NCBI GenBank assembly: GCA_023439305.1
Contig: JAEXOO010000037.1
Location: 1 to 64,000, forward strand
Direction: 5' to 3'
From: Pseudomonadota bacterium
Lineage (GTDB): Bacteria; Pseudomonadota; Gammaproteobacteria; Burkholderiales; Burkholderiaceae_B
DNA length: 64,000 bases
The notes under the pieces are model-generated. The model had not been told where the DNA came from and ran no database searches. It worked only from the letters and a program-made list of their open reading frames with translations. The position numbers and the translations under genes were made by a program. Shown here piece after piece: positions 9,901-17,677 of this stretch (the first letter of the stretch is position 1; each line of letters begins with the position of its first letter).

Positions 9901-12900
9901 GCCTGAAATTCTGATTACCGCCAAGCATATCCAGATAGATGCCGGCGCCGTACTCAGCACCTTGGGCATGGGTCAGCCCAACACACCGGACATGCGCGAT
10001 GGCGTCTACCGGTATGAACGCAATTTGGTCGCGCTATCAAATGGGCAGATCGGCGTGCTCCTGGAAAGAGGCTCCCCTCGCCCTGCCGACACCATCTTGC
10101 TGGGAGCCTGCGATACCGATTGTACTGAGCCGACCCGACTGTATTCCGAAGGCAGCCTGACCCTGGCAACCGACGGCACTCTAGAACTGGGTGAGCAAGT
10201 CCGCTACGGCACCCGTCACCTGCATTTGGTCACCAATAGCGTCAACGTGGGCAGCGAACAAGCCTTGGACGCCGCCCGCACCCAAGGGATACTGCCTCCC
10301 GGCCTGACGCTGAACCAGGGCATTCTGAACCGCCTTCTGCAAGGCGACACGTCCTGGGGCGCGCCGGCGCTGGAACAGCTTAGCCTGACCGCCGGCCAGT
10401 CCCTGAACTTTTGGGGCAATGTGGCGCTGGACACCACCGACCCGGCCACGGGCCGCAGCCGCATGGAACGCCTGGTGTTGCGCACCCCCGCCATCTATGG
10501 CGCCGGCCAGGCGGGCGAACAGGCCTATCTGCGCACCGGCGACCTGTACTGGACGGGCCTGATGCAAGGCGCGCCCGCCCCCTTGTTGGGCGGTGCCGGG
10601 CACGGCCAAGGCACGCTGCACATCGATGCCGAGCAGTTCATTCTGGGCTACGACCCCTTCAGCCAGCCCAACAATACCGACAGGCCCGAACGCCTGATGC
10701 TGGGCTTCGATACGGTGGACGTCACCGCCAGTCGCGCCTTGACCGCCAGCCACGAAGGCAGCCTGAAGGTTTACCAGCGTTGGGCCGGCGAAGACCAGAA
10801 CGGCTCTGTGTACGACGGCGGCAATCTGTTGATCCACACCCCCTTGCTGACCGGCCGTTCCGGCTCGGCCTCGCACATCACGGCCGGCGGAGCCTTGCGC
10901 GTATTGAGCCTGCCCGGTACTACGGCCGATACCTCCCTGGCCGGCATGGGTTCGGAAATCCGCCTGGCGGCTCAGCAAATCGAAGTGGACACCCAGGTCG
11001 TGCTGCCCAGCGGCCAGTTCCAGGCCCATGCGCAGCAAGGTCTGATCCTGGGGCCGCAGGCCAGCCTGAACCTGGCCGGCAAGACCACCACCTTCTTTGA
11101 TGATGAAGAAGCCACTCAACACAGCTGGGGCGGCGACATTACCCTGGCTTCCCAGCACGGCAATGTCATTCTGGATGCCCAATCCCTGATCGACGTGTCC
11201 GCCATCAACAACCACGCGGGCTACCTGACGGTGCAAGCGCCTGAAGGCCGCGTGGCCCTGCAAGGTCGTATCCTGGGCGGGGCCTCCGGCCAGTATGACG
11301 CGGGCGGCACCTGGGTGCCCTACCGCCATGCCCAACTGGAACTGCAGGCCAAGCACTTGGGGCTGACGGGCACGCTGTCCGAACAATTCGCGCTGCTGAA
11401 CCAGCGCCTGGACCAGGGCGAAGTCTGGGGCGCGCGCCAGTTTCAGTTCGGCGAAGGCGATCTGCACATAGGCGGCGCCGTGCGCGCCGGCCAGATCGGC
11501 ATTGCCCTGGACCAGGGCCATCTGACGGTAGACGGCCTGCTGGACGCCAGCGGCGCGCAAGTGGGCCAGATCCGCCTGAACGCCAAGCAAGGATTGACCT
11601 TAACCGGTCGCGCCGTGCTGGACGCCCATGGTCGCCTGCTGCGCGTGGACAGCTATGGTCAGGTCATTCACAGCCCCAACCGGGCCGTAGTGGAACTGAA
11701 CAGCGGCCAGGGTCAGCTGACCTTGAGCCGCGGCGCGCGCATTGACTTGCGCCACGGCACCGATACGCCTGAACGCGACCCCGAAGCGCGCGGCAGCTTG
11801 TGGCTGTACGCGCCACGCCTGGATACGGTGGATTCCGGCCGCATGGCCGTGCAGGCCGATGCCGGACTGGACATTGCCGGAGCACGCCAGATCGTGCTGC
11901 ATGCGGTGCAGCAGTATTTCGATGCACCAGCAGGTACAGACGCCGCCGCCAGCGGTCGTCCTTACCAAGTCATCACCCAAGGCTGGCTGGATGACAGACA
12001 CGTAGAAAGCACCCGCTTCATCGACAATGCCCTGGCCAATACAGGTTTGATCCAGAACCAACTGGCCGGTCTGACGGCCTACCGCGACACTTTCCACCTG
12101 CGGCCTGCGGTGGAAATCCTGAGTGCCACGCCCGATGGCGATATGGTGGTGCAAGGCGACCTGGACTTGTCCAAGTACCGCTACAACAGCCTGAACCCGC
12201 GCAGCCCATTGATCAAGACCATCTATGGTTCGGGCGAAGCGGGCGCCCTGGCCATCCGGGCCGGCGGCGACCTGGCCATTTACGGCAGCATCAACGACGG
12301 CTTTGCGCCGCCGCCCGCCACGCCCGATGACAACGGCTGGGTGCTGGTGCCCGGCAAACAACCTTTTGGTGGGGACGTGATCGTGCCCATTGCCGGCGTC
12401 AAGCTGGAAGCCGGCACGCAATACCCGGCAGGACGAGCATTGAATTTTGACCTGCCCGCCAGCAACGTAACGCTGCCGGCCGGCACTCGCCTGCCAGTCG
12501 ATGTCACGATAAGCAGTCCGTACACCCTGCCCGCCGGCAGCGTCTTCCGCGCCGACGTGCATGCGCCCGACGGCAGCCTGTTACTGTCGGCCGGCACCCC
12601 CGTGCCCGAAAGCGGTCTGGCCTTGCCTAAGAACGCCAAGCTGGGTGCCGGTCTACACTTGCCCGCTAATTTAACGGTGCAAAGCATCACTTGGCCCAAG
12701 GGGGTGACGCTGCCGGTAGCCATGAGTCAGGCCAAGCAACTGAGTCTGCCCGTCGGAGCTTTACTGCCGGCCGAAACGAATGTGAAGTTAGCAGCAGGCT
12801 CATTCAGCACACCGCTGCGCTCTGCGAATCAGCCCGGCTATCAGTGGGCGATCGCACCGATGCTAAAGACAGATTCGCAATCATGGAGCCTTCGCATTAT

Positions 12901-15900
12901 TGCTGGCGCAGACACCATAGCTGCCGACCCTCGAGCACTTAATATTAGGAATCAAAGTGCAAACTTATTACTGGGTGACTCTCATTACAGTTCTCAAGCG
13001 ACATACAGCCAACCCGAACTTATCTTGGGACCTATGGCGGCAGAATTAGGCTTGAATCCGGGAGACCCAGTTACAGGGGACGTACTGATGTATTGTGATT
13101 GGTTTCCCGGTTTATGTGTGCTAAGTAGCCCTAAGCTCACTGGACTGGGCCTCACAAACCCCAATCTAAGTGTGGTTCGTACAGGCACTGGCAACTTGGA
13201 TGTCCTTAGCAGCGGCAATATTTCCATGCACAGCCCCTACGGCATCTATACCGCCGGCACGCCGCGTTGGTTGAACAACGGCCAAGATGGCCTCTACGAC
13301 CAGGCCCGCACAACGGTTGGCAGCGAGTACGTGCTCGGCCCCAATGCCGGCCAGTACGAGACGATTGTTTCAGGCCCGGGCAAGGTCAGCCAAAATTGGT
13401 ATCCCGACTTCGGCGGTAACCTGCATCTCGTCAGTCGCAATAATTTAAGTGGGAACGCGTGGGCAGCAGATCCGGATGCAGGGGGATCTACCCGATTCAG
13501 CAGCACAGCGTATAGCAACTGGCTTTGGACACAAGGTGACGGGCTGCCCAACGGCGCACCCACAGCATGGGCCATCAATTTTGGATCCTATACCTATGTA
13601 CCGCCGCCACGTTTTGACCTCAAGGAATATCCTCGCCAAATCGGGTTCAGCGGCATAGGCACATTGGGGGGTGGAAATATCCATGCCCAGGTTGGCAACG
13701 ATGCGGGATTGACCAGTCCACGAACCACGCAGAGTAGAGCAGGCATAGGCGGCGGCTCGGTCGGCCTGGGCAGCGAAGGATTGAATATTGTTATCGGCAG
13801 TTCGGGACGCATGCAGCCAGGCTTATCACCGTTCATGACTGGTGGCGGCGACTTATTCTTGCGGCTTGGCGGAGGCTGGAACAGCCCCTTGGAAGCGGCG
13901 ACTCAACAATACGGCGCCGCCTACAGGGGCCAAGGATATGCTCATTCGCTATTGGGCGGACTGGGGAATTTGCGAGGCCATATCCTTTTGCACACAGGGC
14001 AAATCGGCATTATTCAAAACCGCTATGGGTTTGGATCTCTAAATAATGACCAACGAGACGTGCGACCCCGCGACGTGTACTCATCGTCCAAGGCTCAAGC
14101 GTTTGGCGGGCTGATCCTGACTGTGGGCGACGCTATTACTGACTTGCAAAGTCGCCGCAGCCTGGTGCTGTCAGCTGTTGACGATGCCACGCGCACGCCA
14201 TCCACCATTTACCGCAGTGCAACAGTTGGCAAAGGGCAAACTTGGTTCACCCTTTGGACCGACGCCACAGCTGTAAATGCTTGGACAGCAGGCGGCCATC
14301 TGGGTGGTGATACTCGTTTTGCGGAGAGACTGAATAGGAATAGCGCCGAGCTTGACCAATACAAAGCAACAGATGGATTCTATTTATTGCCAGGCAATAT
14401 GTCCCTCATTGCTACGGAGGGTAGTATTTACCAGGGAGCATCGGCGGCGGACCTATCCCGAGAAAAACTTGTGGCACCTTTGATGATTGCCCCGCTTGGC
14501 CAGCGCAGCCTGACCATGATGGCCGGCCAATCGTATTACGGCGGAGGCTTGCCCATCGTTTTATCTGCGGCACCCTATTCAGCCCTGGCCAGTATTTTTC
14601 AACCTGCGTATGTAGCCTATGACGCATCGGGTAAAATGCTAGTTACTAACGTATCAGCTGAAGCCGTCAATTCACCCGGCAGCAAGCCACTGCACACCTT
14701 TGGCCTTATGACGCCGGATGCAAGCCTGGCACACGGTGCAACGCCCAAATATACGTCGCGTATTTATGCTCAACAGAGCGACATTGTAGGCTTATGGCTG
14801 GGCGGCATGTTTGAGCAAGGTTTTGGCCCTAACGCCGGGCAGCACTGGTACCTAAATACCGGGGCCACCCAGATACAGGCTGGTCGCGACATTATCTGGG
14901 CCGGACAACGCAACGATGAGCCCCCCTATTTACTTAATGAAGCTGTCGGAGGAAGGGGCGGTTCAAGCCCCATTGACTTTACCGGCAGCCTGATCCTGCA
15001 CACCCACCCCAACGACGTCTCCACCATTATCGCCGGGCGCGATATCCGCTACCTGAACCTGAACGTGGCCGGGCCGGGCACGGTGGAGATCACTGCCGGG
15101 CGCAACATCATCCAGGAAGACAAGGCCAGCATCGTCAGCCTGGGGCCGGTGGTGGCAGGCGATACCCGTCCAGGCGCCGGCATCGTGTTGCAAGCGGGCA
15201 TGAACAACAGCACCTATGCGGGCCTGTTGCAGCAGTACCTGAACCCGGCCGTGCGCGCTGACGCCGGCAAATCTCTGGCCAGCCAGCCTGGCCGCGTGGT
15301 GCACAGCTATGAAGGTGAGCTGATGGACTGGCTGCAGGAACGTTACGGCGTGACTTTCAGCGGCGACGAGGCCGTGCCGTCCGCCCTGGCGTATTTCCAG
15401 GCCCTGCCGGCCGCTCAGCAACGCATCTTTGCCCGCGATATTTACTTTACGGAACTGCGCGAAGGCGGGCGCGAATATAACGACGAAGGCGGTCCGCGAT
15501 CCGGCAGTTATCTGCGGGGTCGGCGCGCCATCCAGGCCCTGTTCCCCGAACTGGACATGAACCAGCAGCCCATCGTGTACGACGGCAGCGTGCTGTTATT
15601 CGGCGGGGCCGGCGTGCACACCAACCTGGGCGGCGACATCCAGATGCTGGCACCCGGCGGCGGGCTGACCTTTGGCGTGGAAGGCCCTCAGCCGCCCTCC
15701 ACGGCCGGCGTCATTACCCGCGGCCAGGGCAATATCCAGTTGTATTCGCGTGACAGCATCCTGCTGGGCCAGAGCCGGGTCATGACGTCCTTCGGCGGCG
15801 ACATCCTGGCCTGGGCCAACCGCGGCGACATCAACGCCGGGCGCGGCTCCAAGACCACGGTGGTCTACACCCCGCCGCTGCGGGTCTATGACAGCGTGGG

Positions 15901-16285
15901 CAATGTGCGGATTTCACCGGACGTGCCCAGCACCGGGGCCGGCATCGCCACCCTGGCGCCCATTCCGGAAGTGCCCGCGGGTGATGTGGACCTGATCGCG
16001 CCCGAAGGCGTGATCGACGCGGGCGAAGCGGGTATTCGGGTGTCCGGCAACGTCAACGTGGCCGCGCTGCAAGTCATCAACTCGGAGAACATCAAGACGC
16101 AAGGCGAATCCAAGGGCATCCCCGTCGTAGCGGCGGTGAATACCGGCGCGCTGACCAGCGCCAGCGCCGCCGCCTCCAGCGCCACGGCCGCCGCGCAGGA
16201 CGTGGTCCAGCGTAACCAGGCCGCGCGCCAGCAAAACCAGCCGTCCGTGGTGACGGTGCAGATCCTGGGCTTCGGAGACTCATAA
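3902..16285 (+). CDS. PdtA-like filamentous haemagglutinin-family protein (two-partner secretion exoprotein), interrupted at its N-terminus
   Basis: A 4127-residue surface or secreted adhesin-like protein. Residues about 70-190 form the TPS/haemagglutination domain that guides export through a TpsB pore (ILNWNRFDVG at 98-107, AVLNRVVG, then NQNG at 150-153 and VFSGSSQVNVRNL). The long body is repetitive beta-helix sequence with no cysteine-rich or nuclease-like end. The C-terminus (GDVDLIAPEGVIDAGEAGI, Ala-rich tail, VVTVQILGFGD) resembles the family tied to VreARI signalling, of which P. aeruginosa PdtA (about 4,200 residues) is the known member. This frame lacks a signal peptide because of the TAA at 3878-3880; with it the gene would span 3695-16285, 4,197 codons including the stop. 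No TpsB partner gene is in the window. Some segments are more AT-rich than their flanks. Confidence 0.85.
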   Translation: MAGPNTAAQQMQSRQKLQHSLDNINRTANAIAAQQAAQNAARLAALQQGSSVAEGLAAGGLEVATGAQAHWQGAQAPVHTQDNGRHTVAITQTESKAILNWNRFDVGRNTTVQFQQKSSDAVLNRVVGAQAAPSQIQGAIQGDGTVMVVNQNGVVFSGSSQVNVRNLVAAAANISNEQFLKGGLYVNAEGSLPTFTDALAKVEVQAGAQIQTHSPSRSTDSGGYVLLMGQEAHNAGQIHTPKGQTALAAGDTFYIRKGQGTNSNVQSTTRGNEIVAHRKANSQAGLVVNSGLISAATGDITLTGHEVRQAGVLVSTTSTSQRGTIHLSTRRSDADGRVTLEAGSTTAILVDAESPAALDSQRTALQDSVNWTNSWARGHFDNLSQQADRADLSRIELVSGKTIDFQGNSLTLATGGEITTHAEHRTLLRSGAELDVAGQVGVRVAMDSNQLLINAQGNEQRDAPINRDSKNLNNKDIWVDRRLLVFVPKGTQGYESDRWYTAGGLLEVSGYLNTAPHSIGEWLAQGGTITATGKDFVSEAGSRLNLSGGTLDVQSGKINLTWLRGEDGRLYEASRAPGDLLYQGVYQGWEALHPRWGEQATRRFYNPLIGPRTRFEHGYTVGRDAGKLVLSTQNALLSGDLIGEVYQGPRQIQAAQAGLDGYLQSQAAVARRAGLIAGRLPHGDQSMLPLLKQIQIQEKNQSILADLDEQVSEDRLSILTLPGNWLNSSRLGKLEFWAQQAITLDQELDLGPGAELTLFAPSIDINANINAPSGTISAGFLGSNPAGNDLPADIERGLRVADGVNINAAGLLTDARQNLHQTDQQAYIDGGRITLETPDSIRLGKDSLLDVSAGAYVRDIDKWQGGKGGSIRIAAGYLSPEDSQARLELLGHIRGYGYTGSGTLDIDSRAALSIGSDLQMENGWLQAGESANGDLILLDDYEVKAGEVLPVPYEIERTHTLPGEYISHGGNAGQVLDGQVVIPQQDWVLGPESGERFLIVNNVYINRYRDDPPITIPKGSLVVIRTLTHYYVEPEVFPDGLKFRTPKKDYLPAGQAAPQGFSVAAGTTLKAGTVLARQAQVSPYSTLGIHYFNTGFSNYVLRGQNGLYIPAHTQIDVQRPIQHLDFADQTARAQIYLPNLYQLSASGHAIQQRPGASLTLLNGSAINPDLNLGIPRQLVIESGASIHVDPAQRISLISSGQLTMHGQLYAPGGTITLMGARGQHLDGQLSNIADKQSHQRSVWLGSNALIDVEGASWTGQNAQGHTLGLAGQGGTIVIGGQLIEEISHAHSSDAFVLLEPGSRLKASGTQVSINPDGKGERLLSSDGGAIKIGSANGLYLHGQFEARAGGSQSYGGRLEILLDAPNYAAKDIDGKVLKPRELLILEHQNGYAPNSPLIYGHGAVGLDQVSKGGFDELVLYSAGLVGFTQDTRLNAKRELHIYSSILGLAPKSTPNSHIQLDAPYIRLSRSRGQGLDSHKRPQFGNVFFDAEPQFGQLLINAQHIDIQNEVNLGGIARIFPQVGPDISLAYPGFATAYLHAKDGIRFIHNGTDSGVSQINAYANLTLQAARIYSDFYGGTGGASTRGTLTLLREPAAPVLMPYAQGDLRFTAPTIEHHGVLFAPDGAITFNAQGLDEYEGNAFLPGKSRITFGPDSITSTSMAGLHLPYGGTVDNLNYQYQGKTPDRLPKGINLNGHIINVQEGALIDISGGGELVGAGFIAGRGGSVDARLYPLTQFNRQGKGFTLPSLADNPVYAIVPGIQPSYAPYGKGEGAAAPGLGRQITLEHGLPGLPAGTYTLLPSSYALLPGAYRVEFNDKPGLASSNQPLHLRNGSWSAQAHVGQTHAGLNTGLSQNIFLSSADTVRRYSQYNESSYSDFIRQQAVRTGFPRTALPDDGQQITIDLSAQSLFPPKKAIPRFLSFHGTLNSAAAPTGYSGQAIVKSYLGELHVIPAHEKPVYSERNAFVSADSLHALRGTRILLGDDIQTQRVHIRDEVLIQAPEILITAKHIQIDAGAVLSTLGMGQPNTPDMRDGVYRYERNLVALSNGQIGVLLERGSPRPADTILLGACDTDCTEPTRLYSEGSLTLATDGTLELGEQVRYGTRHLHLVTNSVNVGSEQALDAARTQGILPPGLTLNQGILNRLLQGDTSWGAPALEQLSLTAGQSLNFWGNVALDTTDPATGRSRMERLVLRTPAIYGAGQAGEQAYLRTGDLYWTGLMQGAPAPLLGGAGHGQGTLHIDAEQFILGYDPFSQPNNTDRPERLMLGFDTVDVTASRALTASHEGSLKVYQRWAGEDQNGSVYDGGNLLIHTPLLTGRSGSASHITAGGALRVLSLPGTTADTSLAGMGSEIRLAAQQIEVDTQVVLPSGQFQAHAQQGLILGPQASLNLAGKTTTFFDDEEATQHSWGGDITLASQHGNVILDAQSLIDVSAINNHAGYLTVQAPEGRVALQGRILGGASGQYDAGGTWVPYRHAQLELQAKHLGLTGTLSEQFALLNQRLDQGEVWGARQFQFGEGDLHIGGAVRAGQIGIALDQGHLTVDGLLDASGAQVGQIRLNAKQGLTLTGRAVLDAHGRLLRVDSYGQVIHSPNRAVVELNSGQGQLTLSRGARIDLRHGTDTPERDPEARGSLWLYAPRLDTVDSGRMAVQADAGLDIAGARQIVLHAVQQYFDAPAGTDAAASGRPYQVITQGWLDDRHVESTRFIDNALANTGLIQNQLAGLTAYRDTFHLRPAVEILSATPDGDMVVQGDLDLSKYRYNSLNPRSPLIKTIYGSGEAGALAIRAGGDLAIYGSINDGFAPPPATPDDNGWVLVPGKQPFGGDVIVPIAGVKLEAGTQYPAGRALNFDLPASNVTLPAGTRLPVDVTISSPYTLPAGSVFRADVHAPDGSLLLSAGTPVPESGLALPKNAKLGAGLHLPANLTVQSITWPKGVTLPVAMSQAKQLSLPVGALLPAETNVKLAAGSFSTPLRSANQPGYQWAIAPMLKTDSQSWSLRIIAGADTIAADPRALNIRNQSANLLLGDSHYSSQATYSQPELILGPMAAELGLNPGDPVTGDVLMYCDWFPGLCVLSSPKLTGLGLTNPNLSVVRTGTGNLDVLSSGNISMHSPYGIYTAGTPRWLNNGQDGLYDQARTTVGSEYVLGPNAGQYETIVSGPGKVSQNWYPDFGGNLHLVSRNNLSGNAWAADPDAGGSTRFSSTAYSNWLWTQGDGLPNGAPTAWAINFGSYTYVPPPRFDLKEYPRQIGFSGIGTLGGGNIHAQVGNDAGLTSPRTTQSRAGIGGGSVGLGSEGLNIVIGSSGRMQPGLSPFMTGGGDLFLRLGGGWNSPLEAATQQYGAAYRGQGYAHSLLGGLGNLRGHILLHTGQIGIIQNRYGFGSLNNDQRDVRPRDVYSSSKAQAFGGLILTVGDAITDLQSRRSLVLSAVDDATRTPSTIYRSATVGKGQTWFTLWTDATAVNAWTAGGHLGGDTRFAERLNRNSAELDQYKATDGFYLLPGNMSLIATEGSIYQGASAADLSREKLVAPLMIAPLGQRSLTMMAGQSYYGGGLPIVLSAAPYSALASIFQPAYVAYDASGKMLVTNVSAEAVNSPGSKPLHTFGLMTPDASLAHGATPKYTSRIYAQQSDIVGLWLGGMFEQGFGPNAGQHWYLNTGATQIQAGRDIIWAGQRNDEPPYLLNEAVGGRGGSSPIDFTGSLILHTHPNDVSTIIAGRDIRYLNLNVAGPGTVEITAGRNIIQEDKASIVSLGPVVAGDTRPGAGIVLQAGMNNSTYAGLLQQYLNPAVRADAGKSLASQPGRVVHSYEGELMDWLQERYGVTFSGDEAVPSALAYFQALPAAQQRIFARDIYFTELREGGREYNDEGGPRSGSYLRGRRAIQALFPELDMNQQPIVYDGSVLLFGGAGVHTNLGGDIQMLAPGGGLTFGVEGPQPPSTAGVITRGQGNIQLYSRDSILLGQSRVMTSFGGDILAWANRGDINAGRGSKTTVVYTPPLRVYDSVGNVRISPDVPSTGAGIATLAPIPEVPAGDVDLIAPEGVIDAGEAGIRVSGNVNVAALQVINSENIKTQGESKGIPVVAAVNTGALTSASAAASSATAAAQDVVQRNQAARQQNQPSVVTVQILGFGDS

Positions 16286-16330
16286 CCCTACTCAACTCCA
16301 CGGACACCGACACCGTGCCCCAGACCTCCA

Positions 16331-16359
16331 CAGCCCGTCTTTGACGGGCTGTTTTTTTT
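16331..16359 (+). terminator. Rho-independent terminator after the giant adhesin
   Basis: CAGCCCGTC, TTT loop, GACGGGCTG, then eight T. It starts 45 bases after the adhesin stop and cleanly separates it from the Rpn-type gene. Confidence 0.9.
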
Positions 16360-16463
16360 GCGACCAAGTAGTTCTACGATGGACAAGCATCTGCCTATCA
16401 CCCGGCAGGTTCCGCCGCCATGCGCCATGCTGATCGGCATGTATTGCTTGCCGGGTGGCTTCC

Positions 16464-17471
16464 ATGCCCTTGTTCGACGCCTCGTACCGCCAACTGTTCA
16501 GCCACCTCGGCCTATTGCAAGATCTGCTGCGGGTGGCGTTACCGAGAGAACTGCTTAAAGAGCTGGATGTGGCTAAGGCCTTCGCGCTTTCTCCAGCCTA
16601 CATCGGCCCGGCGCTGCAACTGCGCCAGGGTGATCTGGCCTGGAGCATACCGCTGCGACACAGTGCAGAGCCCGCGCTGCTGCTCGGAATCGAACATCAA
16701 TCCCGTCCGGAACGGCATATGTCCCTGCGTATCGGCACGTACAAACATTTGCAGTTGGAAGCCTTCATTCGGCAGCACCCGTCAACGGGTCTGCTGCCCC
16801 TGCCTGTAATGCTGGTGTTGTACAGCGGAAAACAGGCCTGGAATGCCCCCTTGCGAAGCGGTCATTTGTTTTTTGATTTTTCCATCCCGTGGTTTGCCGA
16901 CCACATACCACAGCAATCCTATTTGCTGATTGACCTTAAAAAACAATCTCTTGATCAATCCCTTCAATCAAATAACCTCTTTGCTCTTGTTTGCCGAATG
17001 CAGCACAACCAAGGTCTGGAACACCTGAGTCAATTGATGCAAACTGTTCTGGACACCTGCGCCGATGCAAGCCTGCTGCGCGATCTGGCTTCCTGGGTCA
17101 ACCAGGCTGTTCTACCCCGCTGCCTGCCCAATCTGGATATTCCCCATCACCTGCACGTAAAGGACATACACGCCATGCTTGAAGACAACTCCGACTCTTG
17201 GCTGCATCAATGGGAAACCCAGGGCATTCAAAAAGGACTGGCCCAAGGTATATCTCAAGGCATATCTCAAGGGCGCTCTGAAGGTTTGCGGAAAGGTCTG
17301 CGCGCGCAGCAGAACACCTTGATTCGCCAGCTGCGCCACAAATTCGGCCGGCTGCCTGCTACACGCAAGCAACTGATCGCCCAAGCTACTGCCCGTCAAA
17401 TTCGTACCTGGAGTCTACGGCTGCTAGATGCTCGCAATCTGGATCACGTCTTCCAGTCCAATGAGTCTTAA
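16464..17471 (+). CDS. Rpn-family recombination-promoting nuclease / putative transposase (copy 1)
   Basis: A 335-residue member of the YhgA/Rpn family (PD-(D/E)XK-type fold). The N-terminal MPLFDASYRQLFSH start, LLGIEHQSRPERHMSLRIGTY (the E-x-Q part of the nuclease site) and MLVLYSGKQ are typical. The C-terminal 60 residues (LIRQLRHKFGRLP) resemble the DUF4351 tail. Known Rpn proteins promote RecA-independent recombination in E. coli. The ATG at 16464 is preferred over an upstream GTG because the paralogue starts at the same residue. Near residue 258 it has a Gly-Ile-Ser-Gln repeat with one more 12-bp unit than copy 2. An inverted repeat (16399-16407 with 16449-16457) lies just before the start. 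Confidence 0.85.
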   Translation: MPLFDASYRQLFSHLGLLQDLLRVALPRELLKELDVAKAFALSPAYIGPALQLRQGDLAWSIPLRHSAEPALLLGIEHQSRPERHMSLRIGTYKHLQLEAFIRQHPSTGLLPLPVMLVLYSGKQAWNAPLRSGHLFFDFSIPWFADHIPQQSYLLIDLKKQSLDQSLQSNNLFALVCRMQHNQGLEHLSQLMQTVLDTCADASLLRDLASWVNQAVLPRCLPNLDIPHHLHVKDIHAMLEDNSDSWLHQWETQGIQKGLAQGISQGISQGRSEGLRKGLRAQQNTLIRQLRHKFGRLPATRKQLIAQATARQIRTWSLRLLDARNLDHVFQSNES

Positions 17472-17677
17472 GACGAAATCCGTCTTGTTGCATTCATCTT
17501 GCTGCGAATGATTGATGTCGTAGATGTTAGTGCCGGTGTAATACTGCGCCCTGGCAGAACCTACCTCCTGCGACGAATTACGTAGTATTGCGGTGGATAA
17601 AGGCTGGTTCCATGACAAGCACGCTGACTTGCGATAAGTCATGCTGACACGTGTCCTCTGCCTGCACGGTCGCCGCC

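Noticed and set aside
10181..11590. 469-codon minus-strand frame inside the adhesin
   Set aside because: Low-complexity Gly/Ala/Gln antisense translation of the beta-helix gene.
16399..16457. Inverted repeats flanking the first Rpn start as possible IS ends
   Set aside because: Both arms lie on the same side of the gene and no matching repeat follows the pair, so they do not mark a mobile element.
17244..17275. Short direct repeats that could suggest a CRISPR-like array
   Set aside because: They are a 12-bp in-frame coding repeat (GISQ) in the Rpn gene, with no spacers.
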